Of a stretch of 64,000 nt of DNA, positions 15,634 through 24,703 are shown one piece after another. The stretch comes from VXRD01 sp965242535 (GTDB lineage: Bacteria > Latescibacterota > UBA2968), in assembly GCA_965242535.1 (NCBI GenBank), contig OZ251458.1:124001-188000 (forward strand), written 5' to 3'. A program made the translations under genes and the position numbers. Position 1 is the stretch's first letter. Each line of letters opens with the position of its first letter. The notes beneath the pieces are model-generated. The model did not search any database and was not told where the DNA came from. It saw only the letters and a program-made list of their open reading frames with translations.

Positions 15634-18600
15634 ATGCACACATGGAAATGGGTACTTCTCGCAATCGGCGTGCTCGCACCTTCTGCGATGGCGCAGGACG
15701 CGCCGTGGCACTACGATTTTGAGGAGGCGAATCTGTCCGCGTATCGGGCCGATGCGAACAGCCAAATCGAGGTCTCCACGCGCCATTACAAGAAGGGCAG
15801 TCACTCTTTGCTGTGGACGTGGCAGAATAATGACCGCCTTTTGTTCACCGATCCCGCGCCCGGGCGCAGCGCGGCATTGAACGCATTTCGGGCATGGGTG
15901 TACCTCGAACAGGCGATAGCGGATTCGGCGCTGACGTTTCGGTTTGGAACGGAATCCGAATTGGCGACGAATAACCCGCGCTACGAATTTGAGTTTGGCA
16001 TGAGTTTTACGGGGTGGCGAACGATGTGGATCGAGCTGCCGCGCGACGCGACCCGCGCGGCTTATACGGGGCCGAATAATGGGCGGGTGACGGCGTTTGA
16101 GATCGTCGCGCCAAACAACGCGGGTTCTGCGTATCTGGATCTGATGGAAATGGTCGCCACCAATAGCGTTCGTCGCGCCATGCCCGATGTGCAGGTGCCA
16201 TTTGTCAATGGGGGCGCCGCGAACAATCGCGAACTCCGCTGGAGTTTGAACACCTTGCCCGCCGCGTCCGTGCCCGCTGCGATCACGACGGAGCAGATCA
16301 ACGCTTTTGCGACGATTGCCAATCGGTACGAAACGTGGGTTCTCGGCAATAATGTGAAAGCGGATATGCGGGAACCCGTGCAGATTCGGCTCGACGCGCT
16401 GGCGACCTTCATCCAGAACGGGCATCGCAATTTCGAGCAATTCGATGTGAGGCGAACGAGCGACGGGCGAATTTTGGGCAGGCCGCTGTTTTCGAACCGG
16501 TCGCCGTACGCCTCGCCTTTTGACGATATCTTTCAGGAGGTATTGTTGCACTTGGCGCTGGATTTTCGCTTGAATGACAACCGAGAGGCGAAAAACCGCG
16601 CGTTGGACGTTCTCGACTACGTCAGCGATCAGGGTTGGGCCGCGGGCAGCAGTTTGGGCACGATATACCACGCATTTTTGCGCGTGACGGGCTATGCCAA
16701 TTCCGTGTATTTGATGCGCGATACCCTGCGCGCAAGGGGAATGTTGGCGCGGGAAATGGAGACCCTCGCGTGGCACAGCTTGTTTGGCGAGATCTACGAT
16801 GCGTCCTGGGATCCGGGTACGAATGCGGACTTTTTGCGGTCGGTCGGCCTGTTTCGCCTGTTGCGGATTCTGCTGATGGACGATACCCCCCAAAAAGTGG
16901 CGATGATGCAACACTACATCCGGTGGCTCAACAACGCGCTGTCCATCGCGCCGGGGTGGCTGGACACCATCAAGCCGGATTACACCAGCTTTCACCACCG
17001 CGGCATCTACGCCAATGCCTACGGGCAAAACGCGGTTCACATGGGCGCGTTGCTGGTGTATTTGTTGCACGACACGCCGTTTGCCGTCGCCACAGACAAG
17101 CGCGACAACATGAAGAACGCCGTGTTGACCACGCGGGTGATCGCCAACGCGTACGATATCTCCACGGCGATTGGGGGGCGCTTTCCGTTTAGCACGACCA
17201 TCGCCAACCGGCTGTTGCCGGCGCACATGTATATGGCGAAGAGCTACGATCCGGTCGATGCCGAATTGGCCGGCGCGTTTATGCACCTTTGGCGACCGGA
17301 ATCGCCATTTCTCAAAGACGATTTGTTTCCCCGAGGCGTCGTGCGGATCATGTATTTGGATTCGCCGGGCGCGATTCAGATGATGGCGGATTTCGCCGCA
17401 CAGGGCCATGCCCCCGAGGCCGCTTCTGGGCATTGGACCCTGCCTTATGGCGCGCTGTCCATCCATCGGCGCGACGGGTGGATGGTGAGCATGAAAGGGT
17501 GGAGCAAGTACGTCTGGGATTTTGAATCGGACGGCAATTTGAATCGGTTCGGTCGCTATTTGAGCTACGGGTCGATGTTGATCTACGCCAATGGCGATCC
17601 CGCGGGCCGCGCGGCGAGTGGAATTGTGGCAGCGGGGTGGGATTGGAGCATGTGGCCCGGCACGACGGCGATTCGCCTAAATGAAACCGAGCTCGCCAAC
17701 TGGGATAGGGATCGCAATTTTTCGGATGAGACATTTGTGGGCGGGGTGAACCTGGAGGGCGAGGACGGCGTGTTCGCACTGAAGTTGCACGATACGCAAC
17801 ACGACGCGAGTTTCAGGGGGATCAAGACCGCGTTTTGTTTTGACGAGGTGCTCGTCTGCTTGGGGTCGGGCATTGCGAATAACGACGGCGCGCACGAGAC
17901 CGTGACGACGTTGTTCCAAAACGCGATGCCGGCAAACCGCGCCACCGTGATAGACGGGGAAGGGGTGTTGTCCCTGCCCTACAGCTTTTCGGGCACGGCC
18001 GGGCGAGGCGTTTGGCTGATGGATTCCTCGGGCAATGGGTACGTGCTCCCCAATGGCAATGGCCTCCAAGTGCGGCGCGCGCAGAATGAGGCGGGGATGT
18101 TTGAACTGGCGTGGATCGGCCACGGTCAAATGCCGACGAATGAGACCTATGAATACGCGGTGCTGGTGCAACAACCGCAGGCGCGGGTACGCCAATTTGC
18201 CGCCGTCCCCGAATACGCCGTTTTGCAACGCGATGCCCAGGCGCATATCGTACACTATCCGAAAAAGAAAACGACGGGCTACGCGATGATCAGCGCGGCG
18301 GCGCGGCCGACGCAGGGCGAGATCGTCCAAGTGGATATACCGGTTTTGGCGATGACGCGCGAAACCGAAGATGGCCTGTTGCTATCGGTCGCCGATCCCA
18401 ATTTTGGATGGGACTGGATCATTCAAACGCCGCATCGGCAGAGCAATACGCTCGTCGTCAACCAATCGACCACGCCGCGCACGGTGACGCTGACCCTGCG
18501 CGGGCAGTGGCGGTTGGACGGATCGCCTGCTTTGGCGCGCGTTGCCAGGGTGCAATCCGCCCCCGAGCGCACCGAGATCGCGTTTACGTGTCAGGACGGA

Positions 18601-18873
18601 AAGACCGTGCAAGTGAAACTCATCCGCGCGAGTGTCGGGGTCGCGCAGTTGGATTTCAATGGCGATAACGCGATCGACATCGAAGATTTTCTGTTGTTCA
18701 TCAGCAAGTTCGGCCTCGCCATGGGCGATCCGGGTTTCGAGTCCAAATACGATCTCGATGGCAATGACATCGTGGGGTTTAGCGATTTTGTGCTCTTTGC
18801 CGAGGGCTTTGGCAAGCGGGTGAGCGCCAAACCCGTGGCCCTCCGCCCCCTGCCCGGTTGGAGCGATTCATGA
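15634..18873 (+). CDS. Secreted polysaccharide lyase family 8, chondroitinase ABC-like, with C-terminal EF-hand pair
   Basis: 1079 residues. Signal peptide 'MHTWKWVLLAIGVLAPSAMA'. An N-terminal beta-sandwich is followed by an alpha-toroid containing 'FHHRGIYANAYGQNA' (~452) and 'GGRFPFST' (~515). The beta domains contain 'HRRDGWMVSMKGWS', 'VWDFESDG', 'GWDWSMWPGTTAIRL' and 'WLMDSSGNGYVL'. These align by eye with chondroitin ABC lyase, including the positions of its His, Tyr, Arg and Glu active-site residues. It should cleave uronic-acid glycosaminoglycans by beta-elimination outside the cell. The last ~70 residues hold two EF-hand loops ('DFNGDNAIDIEDF', 'DLDGNDIVGFSDF'), shared with two other secreted proteins here. 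GAGG lies eight bases before ATG 15634. Confidence 0.85.
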   Translation: MHTWKWVLLAIGVLAPSAMAQDAPWHYDFEEANLSAYRADANSQIEVSTRHYKKGSHSLLWTWQNNDRLLFTDPAPGRSAALNAFRAWVYLEQAIADSALTFRFGTESELATNNPRYEFEFGMSFTGWRTMWIELPRDATRAAYTGPNNGRVTAFEIVAPNNAGSAYLDLMEMVATNSVRRAMPDVQVPFVNGGAANNRELRWSLNTLPAASVPAAITTEQINAFATIANRYETWVLGNNVKADMREPVQIRLDALATFIQNGHRNFEQFDVRRTSDGRILGRPLFSNRSPYASPFDDIFQEVLLHLALDFRLNDNREAKNRALDVLDYVSDQGWAAGSSLGTIYHAFLRVTGYANSVYLMRDTLRARGMLAREMETLAWHSLFGEIYDASWDPGTNADFLRSVGLFRLLRILLMDDTPQKVAMMQHYIRWLNNALSIAPGWLDTIKPDYTSFHHRGIYANAYGQNAVHMGALLVYLLHDTPFAVATDKRDNMKNAVLTTRVIANAYDISTAIGGRFPFSTTIANRLLPAHMYMAKSYDPVDAELAGAFMHLWRPESPFLKDDLFPRGVVRIMYLDSPGAIQMMADFAAQGHAPEAASGHWTLPYGALSIHRRDGWMVSMKGWSKYVWDFESDGNLNRFGRYLSYGSMLIYANGDPAGRAASGIVAAGWDWSMWPGTTAIRLNETELANWDRDRNFSDETFVGGVNLEGEDGVFALKLHDTQHDASFRGIKTAFCFDEVLVCLGSGIANNDGAHETVTTLFQNAMPANRATVIDGEGVLSLPYSFSGTAGRGVWLMDSSGNGYVLPNGNGLQVRRAQNEAGMFELAWIGHGQMPTNETYEYAVLVQQPQARVRQFAAVPEYAVLQRDAQAHIVHYPKKKTTGYAMISAAARPTQGEIVQVDIPVLAMTRETEDGLLLSVADPNFGWDWIIQTPHRQSNTLVVNQSTTPRTVTLTLRGQWRLDGSPALARVARVQSAPERTEIAFTCQDGKTVQVKLIRASVGVAQLDFNGDNAIDIEDFLLFISKFGLAMGDPGFESKYDLDGNDIVGFSDFVLFAEGFGKRVSAKPVALRPLPGWSDS

Positions 18874-19598
18874 TCCGATTTCTCAGCGTTATTTTGCTCT
18901 GCTCGTCCGCCGCCGCGCATGCCGAAGACGCGAACGAGGCGATCCTGTTTTTGGGCGACAGTTTGACCGCGGGGTATGGCTTGGACGCAACGCGGGCTTT
19001 TCCCGCGCTGGTGCAGGCGAAGATCGATTCCCTGGGCTGGGCGTTTGAGGTGATCAACGGCGGGCTGAGCGGCGAGACATCCGCAGGCGGGTTGCGGCGG
19101 GTCGACTGGTTGCTGCGCCGAAAGATCGATGTGCTGGTGCTCGCACTGGGCGGCAATGATGGCCTGCGCGGGATTCCCGCCTCCGAAATGCAACGCAACT
19201 TGCAGGGGATCATAGACCGCGCCCGCGCAAAATATCCCGATGTTCACATCGTCCTGGCGGGCATGGAAGCACCGCCCAATTTGGGCGAAGCCTATACGAC
19301 GGCCTTTCGCGCGGCGTTTCCAACGCTGGCAGAGAAAAACCGCATCCCGCTCATTCCCTTTTTGCTCGAAGGCGTGGGCGGCGTTGCGGATCTGAATCTC
19401 CCCGACCGCATCCATCCCAATGCCGAAGGCCATCGGGTCGTGGCGGAAACCGTGTGGCGCGTGCTCGGACCCATTCTCGGGGGTTTAGCCACAAAAGGCA
19501 CGAAAGCCACAAAAGGCGCAAAAGCCACAAAAGGCGCAAAAGCCACAAAAAGCACAAAAGGCACAAAAGGCGCAAAAGGCGCAAAAGGCGAGATGTGA
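18870..19598 (+). CDS. Secreted SGNH/GDSL esterase (TesA-like)
   Basis: 242 residues. Signal peptide 'MIRFLSVILLCSSAAAHA'. Catalytic blocks are 'FLGDSLTAGYGLD' (block I Ser), 'NGGLSGETSAGG', 'LALGGNDGLRG' (block III Asn) and 'LPDRIHPNAEGH' (block V Asp-His). The family includes arylesterases, lysophospholipases and carbohydrate deacetylases. Its ATG overlaps the lyase stop (ATGA at 18870-18873), so the two are translationally coupled and the esterase may deacylate the lyase substrate (inference). The last ~37 residues are Lys/Thr/Ala/Gly repeats encoded by a CACAAAAGG-type microsatellite and are probably not part of the ancestral protein. Confidence 0.88.
   Translation: MIRFLSVILLCSSAAAHAEDANEAILFLGDSLTAGYGLDATRAFPALVQAKIDSLGWAFEVINGGLSGETSAGGLRRVDWLLRRKIDVLVLALGGNDGLRGIPASEMQRNLQGIIDRARAKYPDVHIVLAGMEAPPNLGEAYTTAFRAAFPTLAEKNRIPLIPFLLEGVGGVADLNLPDRIHPNAEGHRVVAETVWRVLGPILGGLATKGTKATKGAKATKGAKATKSTKGTKGAKGAKGEM
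19490..19593 (+). repeat. GC(A)CAAAAG-type microsatellite forming the esterase 3' end
   Basis: About eleven 9-base units of the CACAAAAGG/GCAAAAGGC type run in frame to the esterase stop, each giving a K-G/K-A/T-K triplet. The first 18 bases match the non-coding repeat at 52791-52820. Confidence 0.8.
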
Positions 19599-19609
19599 GA
19601 GACGAGTTG

Positions 19610-19632
19610 CGTAGGGACAGGCACGCGGGGCG
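19610..19632 (+). repeat. Partial palindromic repeat
   Basis: CGTAGGGACAGGC and the following ACGCGGGGC match one arm of the dispersed palindrome; the other arm is not intact. It lies in the gap before the kinase gene. Confidence 0.4.
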
Positions 19633-19667
19633 GTGGGACTGGACGCACGGATAACGGGAGGTGTAAA

Positions 19668-21263
19668 ATGCGAGATCGCGTGGTGATCGGTGTCGATGTG
19701 GGCACGGGCAGTGTGCGGGCGGGTGTCTTTGCGTTGGATGGCACAATGCTCGCCGCGGCCTCATCGCCCATTTTGGAATTTCATCCCGAGCCGGATTTTT
19801 ACGAGCAATCTTCCGAAAATATCTGGGCCGAGACCGGGCGCGTGGTGCGCGAAGCCCTCGCCGAATCCAAGTGTTCGCCCGATGCGGCGATCGGCCTGAG
19901 TTTTGACGCGACGTGTTCGCTCGTGGTTTTAGACGCGGACGGGCAACCCCTGACCGCGTCGAAAACGGGTCGGGCCGAGCGCAATGTGATCGTGTGGCGC
20001 GACCACCGCGCCATCGATCAAACGAATCGGATCAACGCGGGCGGGTACGACGCGTTGCGGTATGTCGGGGGCGCGATGTCGCCCGAGCAAGAACCGCCCA
20101 AGCTGTTGTGGCTCAAGGAAAACCTACCCGAGACCTGGCAGCGGGCGGGCAAGTTTTTCGATCTGGCGGATTTTATGGTCTATCGGGCGACGGGGATCGA
20201 CCTGCGGAGTTTGTGTACCAATGTGTGCAAGTGGACCTACTTGGGGCACGAGGCGCGTTGGGACGATGCGTTTTTCGACGCCATTGGCCTGGGCGATTTG
20301 TTCGACCGCGGCAAGGTGACGGAAGACGTCGCGCCGATGGGCGAATGCGCGGGGACCCTGTGCGCGGAGGCCGCGGCCCTGCTGGGCTTGACGACCAAAA
20401 CAGCCGTGGGCGTGGGCATCATCGACGCGCATGCGGGCGGGATCGGCGTTGGGGTCGACGAGCCGATTTTGGCGCTGATCGGCGGCACGTCGTCATGTCA
20501 CATGGCCGTGTCGAACGAGGCGCGATTTATTCCCGGCGTGTGGGGGCCGTATTTCGGCGCGATGTTGCCGGGCATGTGGCTCAGCGAAGGCGGGCAGAGC
20601 GCGACCGGGGCTTTGTTGGATCACACGATAGCGCGATTTGGCACGGTGCGGGAGGAAGACCACTACTGGCACGTGCTCATGGGAAAAGAGCGCAACGCGG
20701 TGTACGCGGAGCTCAATGCGTATATCGCCCAAAAAGGCGTGCGGGCGGATTGGACAGAGGGACTGCACATCTCGCCCGATCACCACGGCAACCGCTCGCC
20801 CATGGCCGATCCCCATGCGCGCGGGGTGATGGATGGGTTGACGCTGGACATGTCCTACGATGCGCTGGCGCGAATTTATCACGCGACCATCCAAGCGGTG
20901 GCTTATGGCACGCGCCATATCATCGACGCGATGGAAAAACAGGGCTATGCCATCGCGCAAATCAACGCCTGCGGGGGCGGCACGAAAAACGCGCTGTGGA
21001 TTCGGGAACACGCCGACGCAACGCAACGGCCCATCCACTTGCCCAAAGAGCCCGAAGCCGTGTTGCTCGGCGCGGCGATTTTAGGCGCGGTCGCCGCGGG
21101 GGCGTTTTCGTCGATTCCGGAGGCGATGCGCGCGATGTGCCACGCGGGCGAAGTCATCGAGCCCAACCGAGAGACCGCCGACTTTCATGCGTGGAAATGC
21201 GCGCAACAACGGGCGATGTACGATCAGCACGTCGCGCGGCGGGCGTCAAAACAACGAGTCTAA
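19668..21263 (+). CDS. FGGY-family pentulose kinase (ribulokinase/ribitol-kinase type)
   Basis: 531 residues. The ATP-binding sugar kinase fold begins 'VIGVDVGTGSVRAGVFALDG' (phosphate 1 motif). Family markers are 'GLSFDATCSLVVLD', 'VIVWRDHRAIDQTNRIN' and 'VGVGIIDAHAGGIGVG'. The C-terminal adenosine motif is 'INACGGGTKNALWIREHAD'. This set matches the FGGY pentulose-kinase subfamily (D-ribulokinase-like) rather than xylulose or glycerol kinases. It phosphorylates a ketopentose or pentitol in the cytoplasm. It starts a run with the oxidoreductase gene 15 bp downstream. Confidence 0.85.
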   Translation: MRDRVVIGVDVGTGSVRAGVFALDGTMLAAASSPILEFHPEPDFYEQSSENIWAETGRVVREALAESKCSPDAAIGLSFDATCSLVVLDADGQPLTASKTGRAERNVIVWRDHRAIDQTNRINAGGYDALRYVGGAMSPEQEPPKLLWLKENLPETWQRAGKFFDLADFMVYRATGIDLRSLCTNVCKWTYLGHEARWDDAFFDAIGLGDLFDRGKVTEDVAPMGECAGTLCAEAAALLGLTTKTAVGVGIIDAHAGGIGVGVDEPILALIGGTSSCHMAVSNEARFIPGVWGPYFGAMLPGMWLSEGGQSATGALLDHTIARFGTVREEDHYWHVLMGKERNAVYAELNAYIAQKGVRADWTEGLHISPDHHGNRSPMADPHARGVMDGLTLDMSYDALARIYHATIQAVAYGTRHIIDAMEKQGYAIAQINACGGGTKNALWIREHADATQRPIHLPKEPEAVLLGAAILGAVAAGAFSSIPEAMRAMCHAGEVIEPNRETADFHAWKCAQQRAMYDQHVARRASKQRV

Positions 21264-21278
21264 TGGCGGGGAGTTCCG

Positions 21279-22481
21279 ATGGGCATTCGTCTCGGCATCG
21301 CGGGATTGGGGGCATTTGCACAGCATTTCATCCCGCTTTTCAACGTCCACCCTGGGGTCGATCAGGTGATCCTGTGCGACCTCGACGCGGAAAAACGCCG
21401 CGCCAATGCGGAAAAACACGGCATTTCACAGACGTCGCCATCGCTCGATGACCTGTGCGGCATGGACATCGACGCCATCGCGCTCTTCACGCAAAATTGG
21501 CTACACGGGCCACAGGCCGAGCGAGCACTCCGCGCAAACAAACACGTTTATTCCGCCGTGCCCCCCGGCCTATCCCTCGGCGAACTGCGCGCCATTGCCC
21601 GCGCGGTCCGCGAAACCGGGCGCATCTACATGCTCGGCGAAACCAGCTCTTACTATCCGGGCGTCATTTACTGCCGGCGGCGATTCCGCGAGCGCGCATT
21701 TGGCGATATGGTCTATGCCGAAGCCGAATATTACCACGACTGGGATCACGGCCTGTACGCGGTCGCCAAATGGCGCGGGGGAGAAAACTGGCGCGAGACC
21801 GCTGGCGCGCCGCCCATGTTTTACCCCACGCACTCGACCAGTCAAATTCTCTCTGTCACAGGCGCGCGCATGACCCATGTCTCCTGTTTCGGCGTTGTGG
21901 ATCACCACGAAGACAAAATTTACGCATCGAACCAGTGGCGCAATCCCTTCAGCAATGAATCGGCCCTGTTCAAACTTTCAGATGGCAGCACGGCGCGCAT
22001 CAATGAATTTCGCCGCATCGGCCATCCGGGCGCGGTGCGGATGACCATGTTCGGCACGCAGGGCAGCTTTGAACACAATGCGGCCGGCGCGGTCTGGCTG
22101 ACCAAAGACAGCTCGCAACGCGAATCTCTCGACGCCCAACTCACCTGCCGCCAACCCGCAACGCGCGTCAAAGGCGAGATGGACCAAGTCGGCGCGGACG
22201 ATGGCACGCATCACAGCGTCGCCCCTGTGCATCCGGTTCACCGCTTGCCAGACGCATTCAAAGGGTTGCCCAACGGCCACAGCGGATCCCACCAATTTCT
22301 CGTAGATGACTTCGTTCGCGCCTGCGTCTTGGACAAAACGCCGCCGAACAATATTTACGAGGCCGCCCGGTACATGATTCCGGGCCTCATCGCCCACCAA
22401 TCCGCGCTCAAAGGCGGGGAATTGCTCGAGATTCCCGATTTGGGCGATCCCCCCGCAGACAACCGATTGGAAATCGACTGA
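21279..22481 (+). CDS. Gfo/Idh/MocA-family oxidoreductase
   Basis: 400 residues. The Rossmann start is 'LGIAGLGAFAQHFIPLF' with the usual G-x-G-x-x-A-like dinucleotide motif, followed by 'LCDLDAEKRRANAEKHG'. The family E-(K/x)-P position reads 'AVPPGLSLGELR', so the usual Lys of EKP is replaced and the catalytic base may differ. The C-terminal beta-sheet domain contains 'PMFYPTHSTSQILSVTGAR', with His as likely proton donor. NAD(P)-dependent sugar dehydrogenases and glycoside-modifying enzymes belong here. It lies 15 bp after the kinase and probably shares its transcript. Confidence 0.85.
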   Translation: MGIRLGIAGLGAFAQHFIPLFNVHPGVDQVILCDLDAEKRRANAEKHGISQTSPSLDDLCGMDIDAIALFTQNWLHGPQAERALRANKHVYSAVPPGLSLGELRAIARAVRETGRIYMLGETSSYYPGVIYCRRRFRERAFGDMVYAEAEYYHDWDHGLYAVAKWRGGENWRETAGAPPMFYPTHSTSQILSVTGARMTHVSCFGVVDHHEDKIYASNQWRNPFSNESALFKLSDGSTARINEFRRIGHPGAVRMTMFGTQGSFEHNAAGAVWLTKDSSQRESLDAQLTCRQPATRVKGEMDQVGADDGTHHSVAPVHPVHRLPDAFKGLPNGHSGSHQFLVDDFVRACVLDKTPPNNIYEAARYMIPGLIAHQSALKGGELLEIPDLGDPPADNRLEID

Positions 22482-22493
22482 TCGGAAATGCGG

Positions 22494-22522
22494 TTGTGTC
22501 TCGCGCAAAATCGCGTTAGTAT
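22494..22522 (+). promoter_or_regulatory. Promoter upstream of the PhyH-type dioxygenase
   Basis: TTGTGT (22494-22499), 17 bp, TAGTAT (22517-22522), in the 222-bp gap after the oxidoreductase gene. Confidence 0.4.
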
Positions 22523-22659
22523 CCGTTGTCGGTCCACCCATCCCCTCGGCCCAAACGAATCTTTTGCTATCAAAACCCGACCATGCCGCCGAAGCATCTT
22601 TGACCCGTGTTGATACAGAGGCGCGATTCTCCGCTCCGTCTGACGGGCTGTGGGTCAGC

Positions 22660-22677
22660 ATGACAAATGCCTGTCAT
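22660..22677 (+). promoter_or_regulatory. Candidate operator palindrome
   Basis: ATGACA (22660-22665), six-base spacer, TGTCAT (22672-22677): a perfect inverted repeat 26 bp before the dioxygenase start. A further TGTCA lies at 22685-22690. It could bind a regulator of the dioxygenase/epimerase pair. Confidence 0.35.
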
Positions 22678-22703
22678 CAACAGTTGTCACAGGAGGAATG
22701 ACC

Positions 22704-23456
22704 ATGACGCATTTTTCCAACGAAGAAAAAGCCTTTTTCAAACAAAATGGCTATGTCGTCAAACCCGACCTGATCGCGCCTGCGCGGATCGAAAATGCCC
22801 GGGACGCCGTTTGGGAACACATCGATGCGGATCGCGACGATCCCCAAACCTGGATCGACGCGGGGCCAACCGGCAACCTGCCGTGCAGCGACCATCCTGC
22901 AATCGCCGCTATGACCACGCACACGCCGCTCTACGACATGGCCGAAGAACTCGCGGGCAAAGATCGTCTGCGCCCGCCCGGCAATGCCCTGTGCAAAATG
23001 ATCTACCCCACGGGGCGCGACGACTGGCGCCCGCCGCGGGGGCACCTCGACGGGTATCTCATCGATGGCGTGGCCGACACCTTTACCATCGCCGTGACCA
23101 TCAACATCAGCGACGTGTTGCCCCGCGGCGGCGGCTTCACCACATGGGCGGGATCGCACCTCAAAGTCGCCGGGTACTTCCAGCGTCACGCGCTCACCAA
23201 TTTGAGCGGCCTCAAAGCCCCGGACTACCTCCCCCCGTCCGCGCGTTACGAACACGCGGCCCCTGCGGGAACCGTCTGCTTTTGGCACCACTACATGTTG
23301 CACACGGCGAGCATGAATTGCCGGCAAAACATCCGCATGGCCTTGGTCAATCGCTTTACCTTTACCAACTTGCGCGACATCATGTTCGACTTGCCCTTTG
23401 ACCTGTGGACACAGTGGGATGGCTTGCGCGACATCGACGGAGGAGGCGCGTTGTGA
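22704..23456 (+). CDS. Phytanoyl-CoA dioxygenase (PhyH) family protein
   Basis: 250 residues, Fe(II)/2-oxoglutarate-dependent oxygenase of the PhyH superfamily. The iron ligands H-x-D are in 'RGHLDGYLI' (~113) and the distal His is in 'HYMLHTASMN' (~203). 'NIRMALVNRF' supplies the Arg expected to bind 2-oxoglutarate. Start ATG 22704 has AGGAGG at 22691-22696; ATG 22698 is in frame but too close to it. Its stop overlaps the GTG of the next gene (GTGA), indicating coupled translation with the TIM-barrel protein. The real substrate is probably a sugar or other small molecule rather than phytanoyl-CoA. Confidence 0.88.
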   Translation: MTHFSNEEKAFFKQNGYVVKPDLIAPARIENARDAVWEHIDADRDDPQTWIDAGPTGNLPCSDHPAIAAMTTHTPLYDMAEELAGKDRLRPPGNALCKMIYPTGRDDWRPPRGHLDGYLIDGVADTFTIAVTINISDVLPRGGGFTTWAGSHLKVAGYFQRHALTNLSGLKAPDYLPPSARYEHAAPAGTVCFWHHYMLHTASMNCRQNIRMALVNRFTFTNLRDIMFDLPFDLWTQWDGLRDIDGGGAL

Positions 23457-24286
23457 AAATCGGATACGGCACGTACGGCATGCAGACGGAAGACATTTTT
23501 GACGCCCTGCCGCGTTTGCGCGACATCGGCTACGAAGCCGTGGAGATCAACGCGGGCGACGATTGGCCCACCGCGCCGCACAAACTCCACGCGGGCGCCC
23601 GCGAGGCCCTCGCCGAGACCATCGCGGATTTGGGCTTTGAATCGCCGGTCACGATGGCTCTGTTGCCGATCTGCACGCAGGGCGATGCGCGTCCCGCGGT
23701 GCTCGAAAAATTTGACGCGGCGTGTCGCTTCGCCCATGACCTCGCGCACGGCGATGCGCCCGGCATCCTCGTCAGCACATTGGGCGGCCTGACCGGCGCG
23801 TGGGGCGCGGTCAAACACGCCTATTGCGAGATGCTCGTAGAACTCGGAGATCGCGCCGCGGGTCACGATGTCATCCTCGCTGTCGAACCCCACGCGGGCC
23901 ACCCGCTCGACACGCCCCACAAAGTCGATTGGCTCATGCGACAAACCGATCACGACAATGTCAAAGTCAATTTTGACATCAGCCACTTTTACGTGGATCA
24001 TTTCGACCTGCAAACGAGCGTCGACCTGTGCGCGCCCTACGCGGTCTCGACCCACATCAAAGACGGGTATCGCGCCGATGGCGCGGTGCGCTATCAACTC
24101 CCCGGCGAGGGCAACTTGGATCTCATAGCCTATTTCAAAGCCGTCGCGGCCGCGGGCATCGCCGTTCCCATCACCGTGGAAGTCACGGCCCAAATCTGGA
24201 AATTGCCCGACTACGATCCCTGGCCCGTGGCGGAACGCTGTTTCAAAGCACTCCACAATGCACGGAGAGAAGCGGGGCTAAACTAA
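23453..24286 (+). CDS. Sugar phosphate isomerase/epimerase (AP endonuclease 2-like TIM barrel)
   Basis: 277 residues from GTG 23453 (AGGAGG at 23441-23446), overlapping the dioxygenase stop. The fold pattern is xylose-isomerase-like: 'VKIGYGTYG' strand 1, 'GYEAVEINAGDDW', 'ILAVEPHAGHPLDT' with a metal-ligand Glu, 'VKVNFDISHFYVDH' with Asp/His ligands, 'STHIKDGYRADG' and a final 'ITVEVTAQIW' Glu. Metal-dependent epimerases and isomerases of sugars have this set. With kinase, oxidoreductase and dioxygenase upstream it suggests a small sugar-catabolic cluster. Confidence 0.85.
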   Translation: MKIGYGTYGMQTEDIFDALPRLRDIGYEAVEINAGDDWPTAPHKLHAGAREALAETIADLGFESPVTMALLPICTQGDARPAVLEKFDAACRFAHDLAHGDAPGILVSTLGGLTGAWGAVKHAYCEMLVELGDRAAGHDVILAVEPHAGHPLDTPHKVDWLMRQTDHDNVKVNFDISHFYVDHFDLQTSVDLCAPYAVSTHIKDGYRADGAVRYQLPGEGNLDLIAYFKAVAAAGIAVPITVEVTAQIWKLPDYDPWPVAERCFKALHNARREAGLN

Positions 24287-24287
24287 A

Positions 24288-24692
24288 TACTCTGTAAATT
24301 AAATTATACCAAATTTTGATAGGCACAAATCAACTCCTGTAGGACTCGCTTTTCTAAAACTTTGGTCCTAAAACATCGTTTGTTGCCTTCGATGCCTTCG
24401 GCGACCTACTTTTTTTCAACAGCAAAAAAAAGTAGGCAAAAAATGCCGCTCTCAAACGCCGAGGGGCTAGGCACAGCGCAAATCGCTTTTGTAATCGCAC
24501 GACATGCGTTGGCCTGCAAAGTGGGTTGCAAAATGGATGTGGGTTGCGAGACGGACTTGCGCGCTGTGCCTGATGGCTTTGTTTGATGAGCTTTCGGGAT
24601 GGCACGGGTTGGGATGGCTTCTTTGATGTACGGCATCGCGACCGTCACGCTCTTGAAAAATTGAAATTTATAATTATTTGATTTACAGAGTA
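24288..24692 (+). mobile_element. MITE-like element, copy B (405 bp)
   Basis: Ends are TACTCTGTAAATTAA and TTGATTTACAGAGTA (one mismatch to the perfect inverted repeat). It has the same internal 12-bp hairpin and flanking sequence as copies A and C. It starts one base after the epimerase stop, and AGGAG of the kinase ribosome-binding site follows its last base. No direct repeat of the target is visible here. Confidence 0.85.
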
Positions 24693-24703
24693 AGGAGTTT
24701 TCC

